DNA of 64,000 nt, from the NCBI RefSeq assembly GCF_900113485.1, contig NZ_FOPM01000008.1:159998-223997 (forward strand), given 5' to 3'. Below are positions 57,301-64,000 of this stretch, piece after piece. The translations under genes and the position numbers were made by a program. Source of the stretch: Methylobacterium gossipiicola. Lineage in GTDB: Bacteria; Pseudomonadota; Alphaproteobacteria; Rhizobiales; Beijerinckiaceae. The notes beneath the pieces were generated by a model, which had not been told where the DNA came from, searched no databases, and saw only the letters and a program-made list of their open reading frames with translations. The first letter of the stretch is position 1. Each line of letters begins with the position of its first letter.

Positions 57301-60300
57301 GGCATCCAGATCCTGAGCCGTCCCCGCCTGACCCAGGCCGCGTGGCAACTCCATGCGGCGGCCAAGATCGTCGACGGCACCTTCCAGGCGCCCTCGCGCC
57401 AGGACATTCCGGAGCCCGGCGAGCAGGCCGTGGACGGCGAGGCCCTCTATCGGATCGCCGCCGCCTCGGGCCTCGGCTTCGGTCCGAGCTTCCGTCAGGT
57501 CGCCCACTCCGCCCGCCTCGACGAGACCACCATCGTCTCCGAACTCCTGCCCGCGGAGGCCGATCCACGCTTCGGCCTCGTGCCGGCGCGCCTCGATTCC
57601 TGCTTCCACGGCCTCATCCTGCTGTTCGCCGGCCTCATGGGCGAAGGCTCGACCAAGGCCTATGTGCCCGTGCGCTTCGGCGAGATCCGCTTGGTGAAGC
57701 CCGGCGCCGTCATCGCGCGGGCGATGATCAAGACGCGCCGCGCCAACGAGCGCAGCATCCTGGCCGACTTCACCCTGGTGGATGCGGCGGGCGAGGTGAT
57801 CGCCACCCTGCGCGAGGGCCGGTTCCAGGCCCTGCGCGCCAAGGGCGGCAATGAACTCGCTGCGTATGCCATCGCGCAGCGCCCCGAACGCGCGACCGAG
57901 CCCACGGCGATCCCCCTCGACCGGCGCCAGCGCATCGCCGAGGCCGTGAGGTCCCCGGCCAAGGCGGCCTTCGCGGCAGCCGACGCCCCCCTCGCCCCCG
58001 GCCACCTGCTGCTGGAAGGCTGGGCCACCTCCATGGCCTACCGCCTCGCGGAGGGGCTGCAGCGCTCGGGCGCCGTCGCCATCGACGAGCGCGTGCCCGA
58101 GACCATGCGCCCGTGGCTGCTCAACGCCCTCTACGCCCTAGAAAGCAGCGGCCTCGCCACCCTGGCGGGTGACCGTTGGACTCTGCGCAAGGACGTGACC
58201 CTGCCGGCGCCCGACGAGATCATGCGCTGGATCGCCGCCGATCATCCGGACCTCTCGGCCGAACTCGTGCTCACTGCCGATATCGGCGCCGTGGTTGGCC
58301 GCCTGCTCGCGGGCGATCTCGTCCACGCCCCGACCCTATCGCAGAACGCCCTCGACGCTTTCATCCTGCGCAGCGCCACGGCCCGGGCGTCCGCCGATGT
58401 CATCGCCCGGATCGTCGAGGCGGGCGCCGCCGCCCTGCCCCGCGATCGCGCCCTGCGGGTGCTGCAGGTCGGGTTCGGCCCGCTCTCGGCCCAGGCCGCT
58501 GCCTTCGCCGACGGTATCGAAGCGCAGCTCTCGGTGTTCGAGGCCGACCGGCGCCTCGCCGAGCGCGCTCGCCTCGCCCTACCGCGCGGCGTCACGATCA
58601 TCGAGGACGCGGCCGAGCTCACGCCCGGCGGATTCGACGCGATCCTGGCCAGCGACGTGCTGCACCGCTCCGCGCGCGGCGTTCTGCAGGGCGTCGCCGA
58701 TGCCCTGGCCACGGGCGGCTTCCTCATCGCCGTCGAGCCCGGCGCCTCCCTGTTCCGCGACCTCGTGTTCGGCCTGACCCCGGACTGGTTCGAGGTCACG
58801 GGCGACATGCCCATGGGCCGCCTCGACGACATCACCGGCTGGCAGCGTTCGCTCAGCGACACCGGCCTCGTGCGTGTCGCCGTCGATCGCGCGGTCTCCG
58901 ATAACGGCGACGACCTTCTCCTCATCGCCGAGGCCCCCGTGCGCGCCAAGCCCGCCGCCGGGCAGACCTTCGCGTTCATCATCGGCTCGCACGACGCCTA
59001 CGCGGCCGAGACCGCCTCGTCCCTGGCGACCCTGCTGGTCGCGGGCGGAGTCCACGTCTCCATCATCCTCGATTCCGAGCAATCCCTGCTCGAACTCGAG
59101 CGCGAAACTCCCGACACGGTGGTGTTCCTGGCGGGCGCCTTCAACACCGAAGGGCCGGCTTCCGACCGTCTGCGCGACCGTTGCCTCAGTCTGAAGCGCT
59201 GCGTCGAGCACCTCGGCAGTCGTCAGACCCGGCTCTGGGTGGTCTGCCCCGGCGCCACCCGCGACGACGGCGACGCCAACGGCTCCGTGGAGGCCGGCGT
59301 CTGGGCCTTCACCCGGACGCTCGCCAACGAGGTCGCCAACCTCGATGTCCGCCGCATCGACGTCACCGATGCCCTCACCACCAAGCTCGCCGCCGAGCGT
59401 CTGCGTGACCTCATCCTGTCGGGCACGGACGAGACCGAGATCGTCCTCGATCCCGACCAGACCCGGGTGATCCGGTTCTCGCCGGGGCAGGTGTCCCGCC
59501 GCCCCGCCGCAGATGCGGTGCCGGCCCCCGCCGCTCGCCTGGAGCGCAGCAACACCGGCGGTCTCAACGAGATGGCCTGGGGCCCGGCCGAGCGCCGCGC
59601 ACCCGGACGCGGTGAGGTCGAGATCGCCGTCGAGGCGACGGGCCTCAACTTCCGCGACGTCCTCTGGGCCCTCTCGATGCTCCCCGAGGAAATCCTGGAG
59701 GACGGCTTCGCCGGTCCGCGCCTCGGCCTCGAGGTCGCAGGCCGCGTTCTCTCCGTCGGCAAGGGCGTCAACGCCTTCAAGGTTGGTGACCGCGTCGTCG
59801 CCTTCGCGCAGTCGGGCTTCGCGACCCATATCGTCGTGCCCGAACTCGTGGTGGCGCCGAGCCCTCCCGGCCTCGATCCGCAGGCCGCCGCCACGGTGCC
59901 GGTGGCCTTCCTCACGGCCTATTACGGCCTCGTGAGCTGCGCCCGCCTGCGGCGCGGTGAGTGGGTCCTCGTCCATGGCGGCGCCGGCGGCGTCGGTCTC
60001 GCCGCGCTCCAGATCGCCAAGCTCAAGGGGGCCCGCGTCATTGCCACGGCCGGATCGCGCGAGAAGCGCGCCCTGGTGAAGGCGCTCGGCGCCGAGCACG
60101 TCCTCGATTCGCGCTCCCTCGCCTTCGTTGACGATGTCCGCCGCATCACCGGCGACGGGGTCGGCGTGGTCCTGAACAGCCTGTTCGGCGAAGCCATGGA
60201 GCGCAGCCTCAACTGCCTCAAGCCGTTCGGACGCTTCATCGAACTCGGCAAGCGCGACTACGTCGCCAACACCCATATCGGCTTGCGTCCGTTCCGCCGG

Positions 60301-61779
60301 AACCTGTCGTATTTCGGCGTCGACCTCGATCAGGTGCTCCAGCACCAGGGCGAGGACGGGGCGCGGCTGTTCCGCGAGGTCATGGCCCTCTTCAACGAAG
60401 GCGGCTTGAAGCCCCTGCCGTACCAGCCGTTCACGGCGGACGAGGTTTCGGACGCCTTCCGCCTCATGCAGCAATCGGGGCATGTCGGTAAGATCGTGAT
60501 CGCGCCGCCGAAGGCCGGAAGCGTCATGACGGCTCCGACCTCGGCCTTCTCCATCGACGCCGAGGGCGTTCACCTCGTCACCGGCGGTCTGGGCGGTTTC
60601 GGTCTCGAAGCCGCGCGCTGGCTCGCCGACAGGGGCGCGCAGCACATCGTTCTCGTCGGCCGAAAAGGGGCCGAGAGCGACGAGGCCAAGGCGCTCCTGG
60701 CCGAGCTCACGGGGCGCGGCATCGAGGTCCAGGCCAAGGTCTGCGACATCACCAGCCGCCAGGGGGTGGAGACTCTCCTGGCCGAGGTCGAGCGCGGCGG
60801 CAGAAAGCTCGCCGGCGTGATCCACGGCGCCATGGTGCTGCAGGACGGACTCATCGCCAATATCGACGCGGCGGCCCTCGACGCGGTCATCCGCCCGAAG
60901 GTGATCGGCGCCGAGCACCTCGATGCGGCGACGCGCTCGCGCAGCCTCGACTATTTCGTCCTGTTCTCCTCGGCCACGACCTTCATCGGCAATCCCGGCC
61001 AGGGCTCCTACGTCGCCGCCAACGGCTTCATGGAGGGGCTCGCCCGACGCCGTCGCAAGGCTGGTTTGCCAGCCCTCGCCGTCGCCTGGGGCGCCATCGG
61101 CGATGTCGGTGTCCTCGCCCGCAACCGCGCCGTGATGGAGACCCTGGCGGGTCGCGTCGGCGTCACCCCCATGGATGCCCGCCACTGCCTCGACCTCATG
61201 GCCGAGGCCCTGAAGGGCCAGGGCAGCGCCAGCGACGACGCGGTCATCGCCATCGCGTCCATGCATTGGGGCAAGGCCCGCGAGCGCCTCGCCACGATGA
61301 AGAGTCCGAGCTACGTCGAACTCGGCTCGGATCAGCAGATGGAAGCCGGTACGGTGGCGGCCATCAACATCGGCACCCTGCTCAAGACCCAGGACATCGA
61401 TACGGTGCGCAAGACCGTGGCCGACGCCATTGTCGAGGACATCGCCCGCATCCTGCGTCTGCCGAAGGACGACATCAGCCGCGTGCGCCACCTGTCCGAG
61501 ATCGGCCTCGATTCGCTCATGGGTGTCGAACTCGGCGCGAGCCTGCAGGAACGCTTCGCCCTCGAAGCCCCGCCTTCGGGCATCTCGTCGGGCCTGACCG
61601 TGAACGAACTCACCGAGACCCTGATCCAGTCGATCTCGGCCCCCGTGGACGAAGCTTCGGCCGCCGTCATGAGCCTGGCCCAGCGCCATGCCAGCGAGGG
61701 CGTCGACGTCCGGACCCTCGAACCCTTCCACGCGCTGGTCGAAGAGAACAGCCTCGTGATCAAAGAGATTCTGCCATGA
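54358..61779 (+). CDS. Highly reducing type I polyketide synthase (KS-AT-DH-psiMT-ER-KR-ACP)
   Basis: 2,473-residue single-module synthase from a GTG. KS (about 1-425): Cys175 in DTACSSS, His310 in EAHGTGTPVGD, His348 in NIGHTEPVSG. AT (about 520-840): Ser621 in GHSVGE, with YPFH at the specificity position, which favours malonyl-CoA. DH (about 890-1170): His921 in HRIDGQAILPG and the LDSCFHG second motif. A methyltransferase-like region (about 1360-1480) lacks a proper SAM-binding glycine motif. ER (about 1745-2050): HGGAGGVGLAALQIA near 1873. KR (about 2070-2250): TGGLGGFG, Tyr2218 in SYVAAN. ACP: Ser2386 in GLDSL. There is no thioesterase. With a full reducing loop and a single module it probably works iteratively to make a saturated chain. 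The stop overlaps the next gene's ATG. Confidence 0.93.
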   Translation: MTQRTDIAIIGRACRLPGASNVEGLWQLLTEARCAVGRIPEDRWSLSRFGHPRAQERGKSYTWSAGVLDEIWAFDPGVFGISPREAEQMDPQQRLLLELTWEALEDAGLRPSAVAGTQIGVFVGASSLDYGNLRILDTASGDAYAATGNTLSILSNRISYIYDLKGPSFTVDTACSSSLVALDAAVAAIASGRIDTAVVAGVNLLASPFNFICFSNAQMLSRRGLCSAFSAQADGYVRSEGGVVLVLQSAKAAARDGNTVRGVIAASGVNSDGRTTGISLPSGYAQGALLEQVYREAEIDLDKVVFVEAHGTGTPVGDPIEAGAIGGKLGKPRRAPLPIGSIKTNIGHTEPVSGLAGLLKASLALEHDLVPASLHAAELNPDIPFGDLNLQVVNQPLAIPRGRTERFAGVNSFGFGGTNAHVVLTDGERVAAETAPAEAGGAPEVLLLSAQSRAALNELALDYADRFDGAAPAEAARIAAAAAHRRERLSSRLAIPLDADLPSVLRAVGEAEDTEAALIGTAVDRAAEVAFVYSGNGSQWAGMGREAYEENAVFRAAFDRIDTLFLDLADWSLKEALFAEDLETRLVLTRVSQPLIFAISSASTTALRARGLHPKYVLGHSVGEIAAAEAAGILSLEQAVKVIFFRSQHQESTRGLGTMAVLLAPVDEIELFLADYPSLDIAAYNSPKAVTVAGPVADIDAAMKALARKRRRGRKLDLEYPFHGRLMNPTEKPLLRDLAGLKPHAGTTAMVSTVTGTVLPGAEFGATYWWRNIREPVRFAQAVQEATRQGARVFVEVGPRATLLSHIGDAIEPLGIENATIGVLHRKQAGGDPIARTLAAALVQGAAVDEATVFGRNPAGDVSLPLYPWQRRTFRLAETTEGVGATTPRAYHPLYGARVTLDGLEWHGHVDIATVPELDDHRIDGQAILPGAAFIEMALGVAREAMRSDSVVLAEFEIQSPMVFGEDSLREVMVRVSGSGNGIQILSRPRLTQAAWQLHAAAKIVDGTFQAPSRQDIPEPGEQAVDGEALYRIAAASGLGFGPSFRQVAHSARLDETTIVSELLPAEADPRFGLVPARLDSCFHGLILLFAGLMGEGSTKAYVPVRFGEIRLVKPGAVIARAMIKTRRANERSILADFTLVDAAGEVIATLREGRFQALRAKGGNELAAYAIAQRPERATEPTAIPLDRRQRIAEAVRSPAKAAFAAADAPLAPGHLLLEGWATSMAYRLAEGLQRSGAVAIDERVPETMRPWLLNALYALESSGLATLAGDRWTLRKDVTLPAPDEIMRWIAADHPDLSAELVLTADIGAVVGRLLAGDLVHAPTLSQNALDAFILRSATARASADVIARIVEAGAAALPRDRALRVLQVGFGPLSAQAAAFADGIEAQLSVFEADRRLAERARLALPRGVTIIEDAAELTPGGFDAILASDVLHRSARGVLQGVADALATGGFLIAVEPGASLFRDLVFGLTPDWFEVTGDMPMGRLDDITGWQRSLSDTGLVRVAVDRAVSDNGDDLLLIAEAPVRAKPAAGQTFAFIIGSHDAYAAETASSLATLLVAGGVHVSIILDSEQSLLELERETPDTVVFLAGAFNTEGPASDRLRDRCLSLKRCVEHLGSRQTRLWVVCPGATRDDGDANGSVEAGVWAFTRTLANEVANLDVRRIDVTDALTTKLAAERLRDLILSGTDETEIVLDPDQTRVIRFSPGQVSRRPAADAVPAPAARLERSNTGGLNEMAWGPAERRAPGRGEVEIAVEATGLNFRDVLWALSMLPEEILEDGFAGPRLGLEVAGRVLSVGKGVNAFKVGDRVVAFAQSGFATHIVVPELVVAPSPPGLDPQAAATVPVAFLTAYYGLVSCARLRRGEWVLVHGGAGGVGLAALQIAKLKGARVIATAGSREKRALVKALGAEHVLDSRSLAFVDDVRRITGDGVGVVLNSLFGEAMERSLNCLKPFGRFIELGKRDYVANTHIGLRPFRRNLSYFGVDLDQVLQHQGEDGARLFREVMALFNEGGLKPLPYQPFTADEVSDAFRLMQQSGHVGKIVIAPPKAGSVMTAPTSAFSIDAEGVHLVTGGLGGFGLEAARWLADRGAQHIVLVGRKGAESDEAKALLAELTGRGIEVQAKVCDITSRQGVETLLAEVERGGRKLAGVIHGAMVLQDGLIANIDAAALDAVIRPKVIGAEHLDAATRSRSLDYFVLFSSATTFIGNPGQGSYVAANGFMEGLARRRRKAGLPALAVAWGAIGDVGVLARNRAVMETLAGRVGVTPMDARHCLDLMAEALKGQGSASDDAVIAIASMHWGKARERLATMKSPSYVELGSDQQMEAGTVAAINIGTLLKTQDIDTVRKTVADAIVEDIARILRLPKDDISRVRHLSEIGLDSLMGVELGASLQERFALEAPPSGISSGLTVNELTETLIQSISAPVDEASAAVMSLAQRHASEGVDVRTLEPFHALVEENSLVIKEILP

Positions 61780-63152
61780 GCAATCCCGCCAGACCGGACG
61801 GCGGGCGCGCGGCGCTCGCGGGCTTCGTCACGAATCGCCTCGGCCGCAACACCAACCGGCCGGCCCCCGCCCGCGCCTCCGCACGGCCGGCGGCCGACCC
61901 CTCGGTGCAAAACTTCGAGACCCTGCCGGGCTACCGCGAGCTGCGCCTGCAGCGCTCGGCCGCCGATCTCATCGGCCTCGGCAATCCGTTCTTCCGCGTC
62001 CACGAGACCAAGGCCGGCGCCAACACCCGCATCGCCGGCAAGAGCTTCGTCAACTTCTCGTCCTATGACTATCTCGGCCTCAACGGCCATCCGGATGTGA
62101 ACGCCGCCGCCGCCAGGGCCATCGAGGAGTTCGGCACCTCGGCGTCCGCGAGCCGCATCGTGGCCGGCGAGCGCCCGGGACACATCTCCCTGGAACAGGC
62201 GCTCGCCGACCATTACGACACGGAAGCCTGCGTCGTGATGGTGAGCGGGCACGCCACCAACGTCACCACCCTCGGCGCCCTGATGGAGCCGGGCGACGTG
62301 ATCTTCCACGACGCGCTCTCCCACAACAGCATCGTCACGGGGGCACAGCTCTCGGGGGCTCAGCGCCGCTCGTTCTCCCACAACGACCTCGACGCCCTCG
62401 AGACCCTGCTGGGCGCCACCCGGCACGAGCACCGCCGCGCCCTCATCGTGGTCGAGGGCCTCTACAGCATGGACGGCGATGCGCCTGACCTCGCCGCCCT
62501 CATCGCCCTGAAGCAGCGCTACGACGCGTGGCTGATGGTGGACGACGCCCACGGCCTCGGGGTGCTGGGCCGCACCGGTATCGGTCTGGCCGAGCATTGC
62601 GATGTCGATCCGCGCGGGGTCGACATCTGGATGGGGACGCTGTCGAAGACCCTGTCCACCTGCGGCGGCTACATCGCCGGACCGTCGGCCCTCATCGAAT
62701 ATCTCAAGTGCACGGCGGGTGGCTTCATCTACAGCGTCGGCCTGTCGCCGCCGCTGGCCGCCGCCGCCGAGGCGGCCCTTGCCCTCATGCATGCCGAGCC
62801 GCACCGGGTCGAGCGCCTGCGTCAGAACGGCAACCTGTTCCTCGCCTGCGCGAAGAAGCACGGCCTCGACACGGGCACGAGTCTGGGCCTCGCGGTGATC
62901 CCGGTCATCGTCGGCGACTCGCTGAAATCCGTCACCCTGTCGGACCGCCTTTACAAGCGGGGCATCAACGTGCAGCCGATCATCCATCCGGCCGTGCCGG
63001 AGCGCGCCTCACGCCTGCGCTTCTTCATCACCTCCGAGCACACGCCGGAGCAGATCCGCGAGACCGTGGATGCCGTGGCGGAAGAGTTGCATGAGATCGA
63101 GAAGGGCGGCTCGCTCATCGAGCAGCTGATGGCGAAGCGCGGTAAGCCGTAG
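61776..63152 (+). CDS. Alpha-oxoamine synthase (AONS/SPT-like PLP enzyme)
   Basis: 458-residue PLP-dependent enzyme of the family of 8-amino-7-oxononanoate synthase, serine palmitoyltransferase and Fum8. The PLP lysine is Lys291 (MGTLSKTLSTCGGYIAG). Other landmarks are NFSSYDYLGLNGHPDV, GTSASASRIVAGE, HDALSHNSI, and DDAHGLGVLG. A polar N-terminal extension of about 85 residues precedes the core. It overlaps the PKS stop as ATGA, so the two are made together. The expected reaction is decarboxylative condensation of an amino acid with the ACP-bound polyketide, releasing a 2-amino-ketone. The amino acid is not predictable. Confidence 0.93.
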   Translation: MSNPARPDGGRAALAGFVTNRLGRNTNRPAPARASARPAADPSVQNFETLPGYRELRLQRSAADLIGLGNPFFRVHETKAGANTRIAGKSFVNFSSYDYLGLNGHPDVNAAAARAIEEFGTSASASRIVAGERPGHISLEQALADHYDTEACVVMVSGHATNVTTLGALMEPGDVIFHDALSHNSIVTGAQLSGAQRRSFSHNDLDALETLLGATRHEHRRALIVVEGLYSMDGDAPDLAALIALKQRYDAWLMVDDAHGLGVLGRTGIGLAEHCDVDPRGVDIWMGTLSKTLSTCGGYIAGPSALIEYLKCTAGGFIYSVGLSPPLAAAAEAALALMHAEPHRVERLRQNGNLFLACAKKHGLDTGTSLGLAVIPVIVGDSLKSVTLSDRLYKRGINVQPIIHPAVPERASRLRFFITSEHTPEQIRETVDAVAEELHEIEKGGSLIEQLMAKRGKP

Positions 63153-63181
63153 GGTTTCCGCTTCCCACCGACCCAATGAGA

Positions 63182-63205
63182 AACGGGCCCGCGAGGGCCC
63201 GTTTT
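63182..63205. terminator. Bidirectional intrinsic terminator
   Basis: ACGGGCCC-gcga-GGGCCCGT stem followed by TTTTC on the plus strand and preceded by GAGAAA (TTTCTC on the minus strand). It sits between the convergent PKS-AOS operon and the polysaccharide export gene. Confidence 0.88.
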
Positions 63206-63227
63206 CATGTCCGGAAGGTTGTCGCGC

Positions 63228-64000
63228 TCAGCGGGAGACGCTGTAGATCGACGCGCCGGCGGCGACGGGGGCGGTGACGGTGGAGAACACCGAGAGGACC
63301 TTCTGGACCTCGGTGAAGGGAGCGTTGGAGACGTAGACGAGGTCGCGGTTGCGCATGCGGAAGGCCTGGGTGAGGAACAGGCTGTTGGGATCGCGCATGT
63401 TGATCCGGTAGACCACGGGCACCAGGGGCGTGCCCAGCAGCGGGCTGCCGGGCTTGAGGCGGCGCACCACGGCGGCGGGCTCGAACCGGAACACGAAGGT
63501 GCCGGCCGGGTCCGCCTGGAAGTCGGACAGGCCGCGTGCCTTGGCCAGGGCCTGGGCCAGGGTGATGCCCTCGGCCTGGAACGGCAGCTCGGTGGAGTTG
63601 CCGAGCGCGCCCACCGCCAGGAAGGTCTGGGGATCGCGCACGAGGGTGAGCACGTCGTTGGGCCGCAGGAAGATGTTTTCGCGCGGGTTGGAGACCACCG
63701 TGGTGAGCGGCACCGTGGCGGTGACGTTGCCGCGCGACAGCCGCACGAAGGTCTCGTTGACGGGGGCCCTCACGCCGCCGGCGGTGGCCACGACGTCGAG
63801 GAGGCGGTCGCCCTTGCCCGAGAGCGGCACCCGGGCGCCGCCCACGGCCTCGCCCGAGACGGTGACGCTCTGCGAGATCGGCTTCGTCACGGAGACGAGG
63901 ACCTGGGGCTGGATCGCCTTGCCGGCGAGTTCGGTCTCGATGAGGGCCTGGACGTCCTGGGGCCGGCGGCCGGCGACCTGGATGCGCCCGGCATACGGCA
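63228..64000 (-). CDS. Polysaccharide export protein (Wza/SLBB-like), 5' end outside window
   Basis: The reading frame is open to the window edge, giving about 256 C-terminal residues. The visible start YAGRIQVAGRRPQDVQALIE is the end of a Poly_export domain. At least two SLBB-type units follow (SVTVSGEAVGGARVPLSGKG, LLDVVATAGGVRAP; FLAVGALGNSTELPF, GLSDFQADPAGTFVF). Such proteins form the outer-membrane or periplasmic channel for exopolysaccharide. A GTG at 63890 is internal, not the start. Together with the upstream glycosyltransferase it suggests that this end of the window is a surface-polysaccharide region. Confidence 0.88.
   Translation of the reverse strand, partial: PYAGRIQVAGRRPQDVQALIETELAGKAIQPQVLVSVTKPISQSVTVSGEAVGGARVPLSGKGDRLLDVVATAGGVRAPVNETFVRLSRGNVTATVPLTTVVSNPRENIFLRPNDVLTLVRDPQTFLAVGALGNSTELPFQAEGITLAQALAKARGLSDFQADPAGTFVFRFEPAAVVRRLKPGSPLLGTPLVPVVYRINMRDPNSLFLTQAFRMRNRDLVYVSNAPFTEVQKVLSVFSTVTAPVAAGASIYSVSR

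Noticed and set aside
54193..58005. 1,270-codon open frame antisense to the PKS gene
   Set aside because: It is a GC-rich shadow of real codons: composition is Gly/Ala/Arg/His with no domain, and the plus strand carries intact PKS catalytic motifs.
58579..61731. 1,050-codon open frame antisense to the PKS gene
   Set aside because: Same reasoning: it mirrors the ER-KR-ACP coding region and has no recognisable domain.

Overview
The window is GC-rich, densely packed bacterial chromosome. The rpsT-dnaA-dnaN-recF block, purL-bolA-grxD, rph-rdgB-hemW, the CGFS glutaredoxin, DUF1236 and DUF2778 proteins, and a tRNA-His with A73 and no encoded G-1 all point to an alphaproteobacterium of the Hyphomicrobiales. 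Overall gene content most resembles Methylobacterium and relatives; that genus assignment is inference. No phage, insertion sequence or CRISPR array was seen.

Layout. 1-8.2 kb: 3' part of mutM, a GAF-PAS-GGDEF diguanylate cyclase, a YidB-like protein, a small membrane protein, uvrB with a long N-terminal extension, a PRISE-type SDR and an ankyrin protein. 8.3-12.4 kb: coaBC, a small membrane protein, a GST, a ureohydrolase and rpsT with its terminator. 12.9-17.6 kb: dnaA, dnaN, recF and a LysE-family exporter. 17.6-21.7 kb: a vapBC toxin-antitoxin pair with an operator-like palindrome, recQ and a membrane alpha/beta-hydrolase lacking a canonical start at its true N-terminus. 21.8-26.2 kb: purL, bolA, a DUF29 gene, grxD and a TrxR-like flavoprotein. 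26.6-32.2 kb: a hypothetical gene, a coiled-coil membrane protein, an M3 peptidase, an extensin-like protein and an L,D-transpeptidase. 32.2-35.1 kb: an osmoprotectant-type ABC operon with a binding protein and two permeases but no ATPase gene. 35.4-42.6 kb: a response regulator, then yraN, rsmI, an LpoA-like lipoprotein, hemW, a DUF2778 protein, rdgB and rph. 42.7-50.4 kb: a His-rich exported protein, hrcA, a DUF1236 protein with a good EcfG promoter match, a KgtP-type transporter, a BKACE enzyme, a ClC-CBS channel, tRNA-His and tRNA-Val. 50.6-64 kb: an accessory, probably cell-surface, region. It holds an unknown gene coupled to a double GT2 glycosyltransferase, then a 2,473-residue highly reducing type I PKS coupled by ATGA to an alpha-oxoamine synthase, then a convergent Wza-like polysaccharide export gene running off the window.

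Two things stand out. First, the PKS plus alpha-oxoamine synthase pair looks like a two-gene pathway to a sphingoid-base-like amino-ketone lipid, with the PLP enzyme releasing the chain in place of a thioesterase. Second, a dispersed element of about 110 bp occurs three times (17548, 41722, 46986). It has two stem-loops with compensatory changes. Each copy begins exactly at the TGA stop codon of the gene it follows, and one copy also supplies the Shine-Dalgarno sequence and ATG of the next gene, rdgB.
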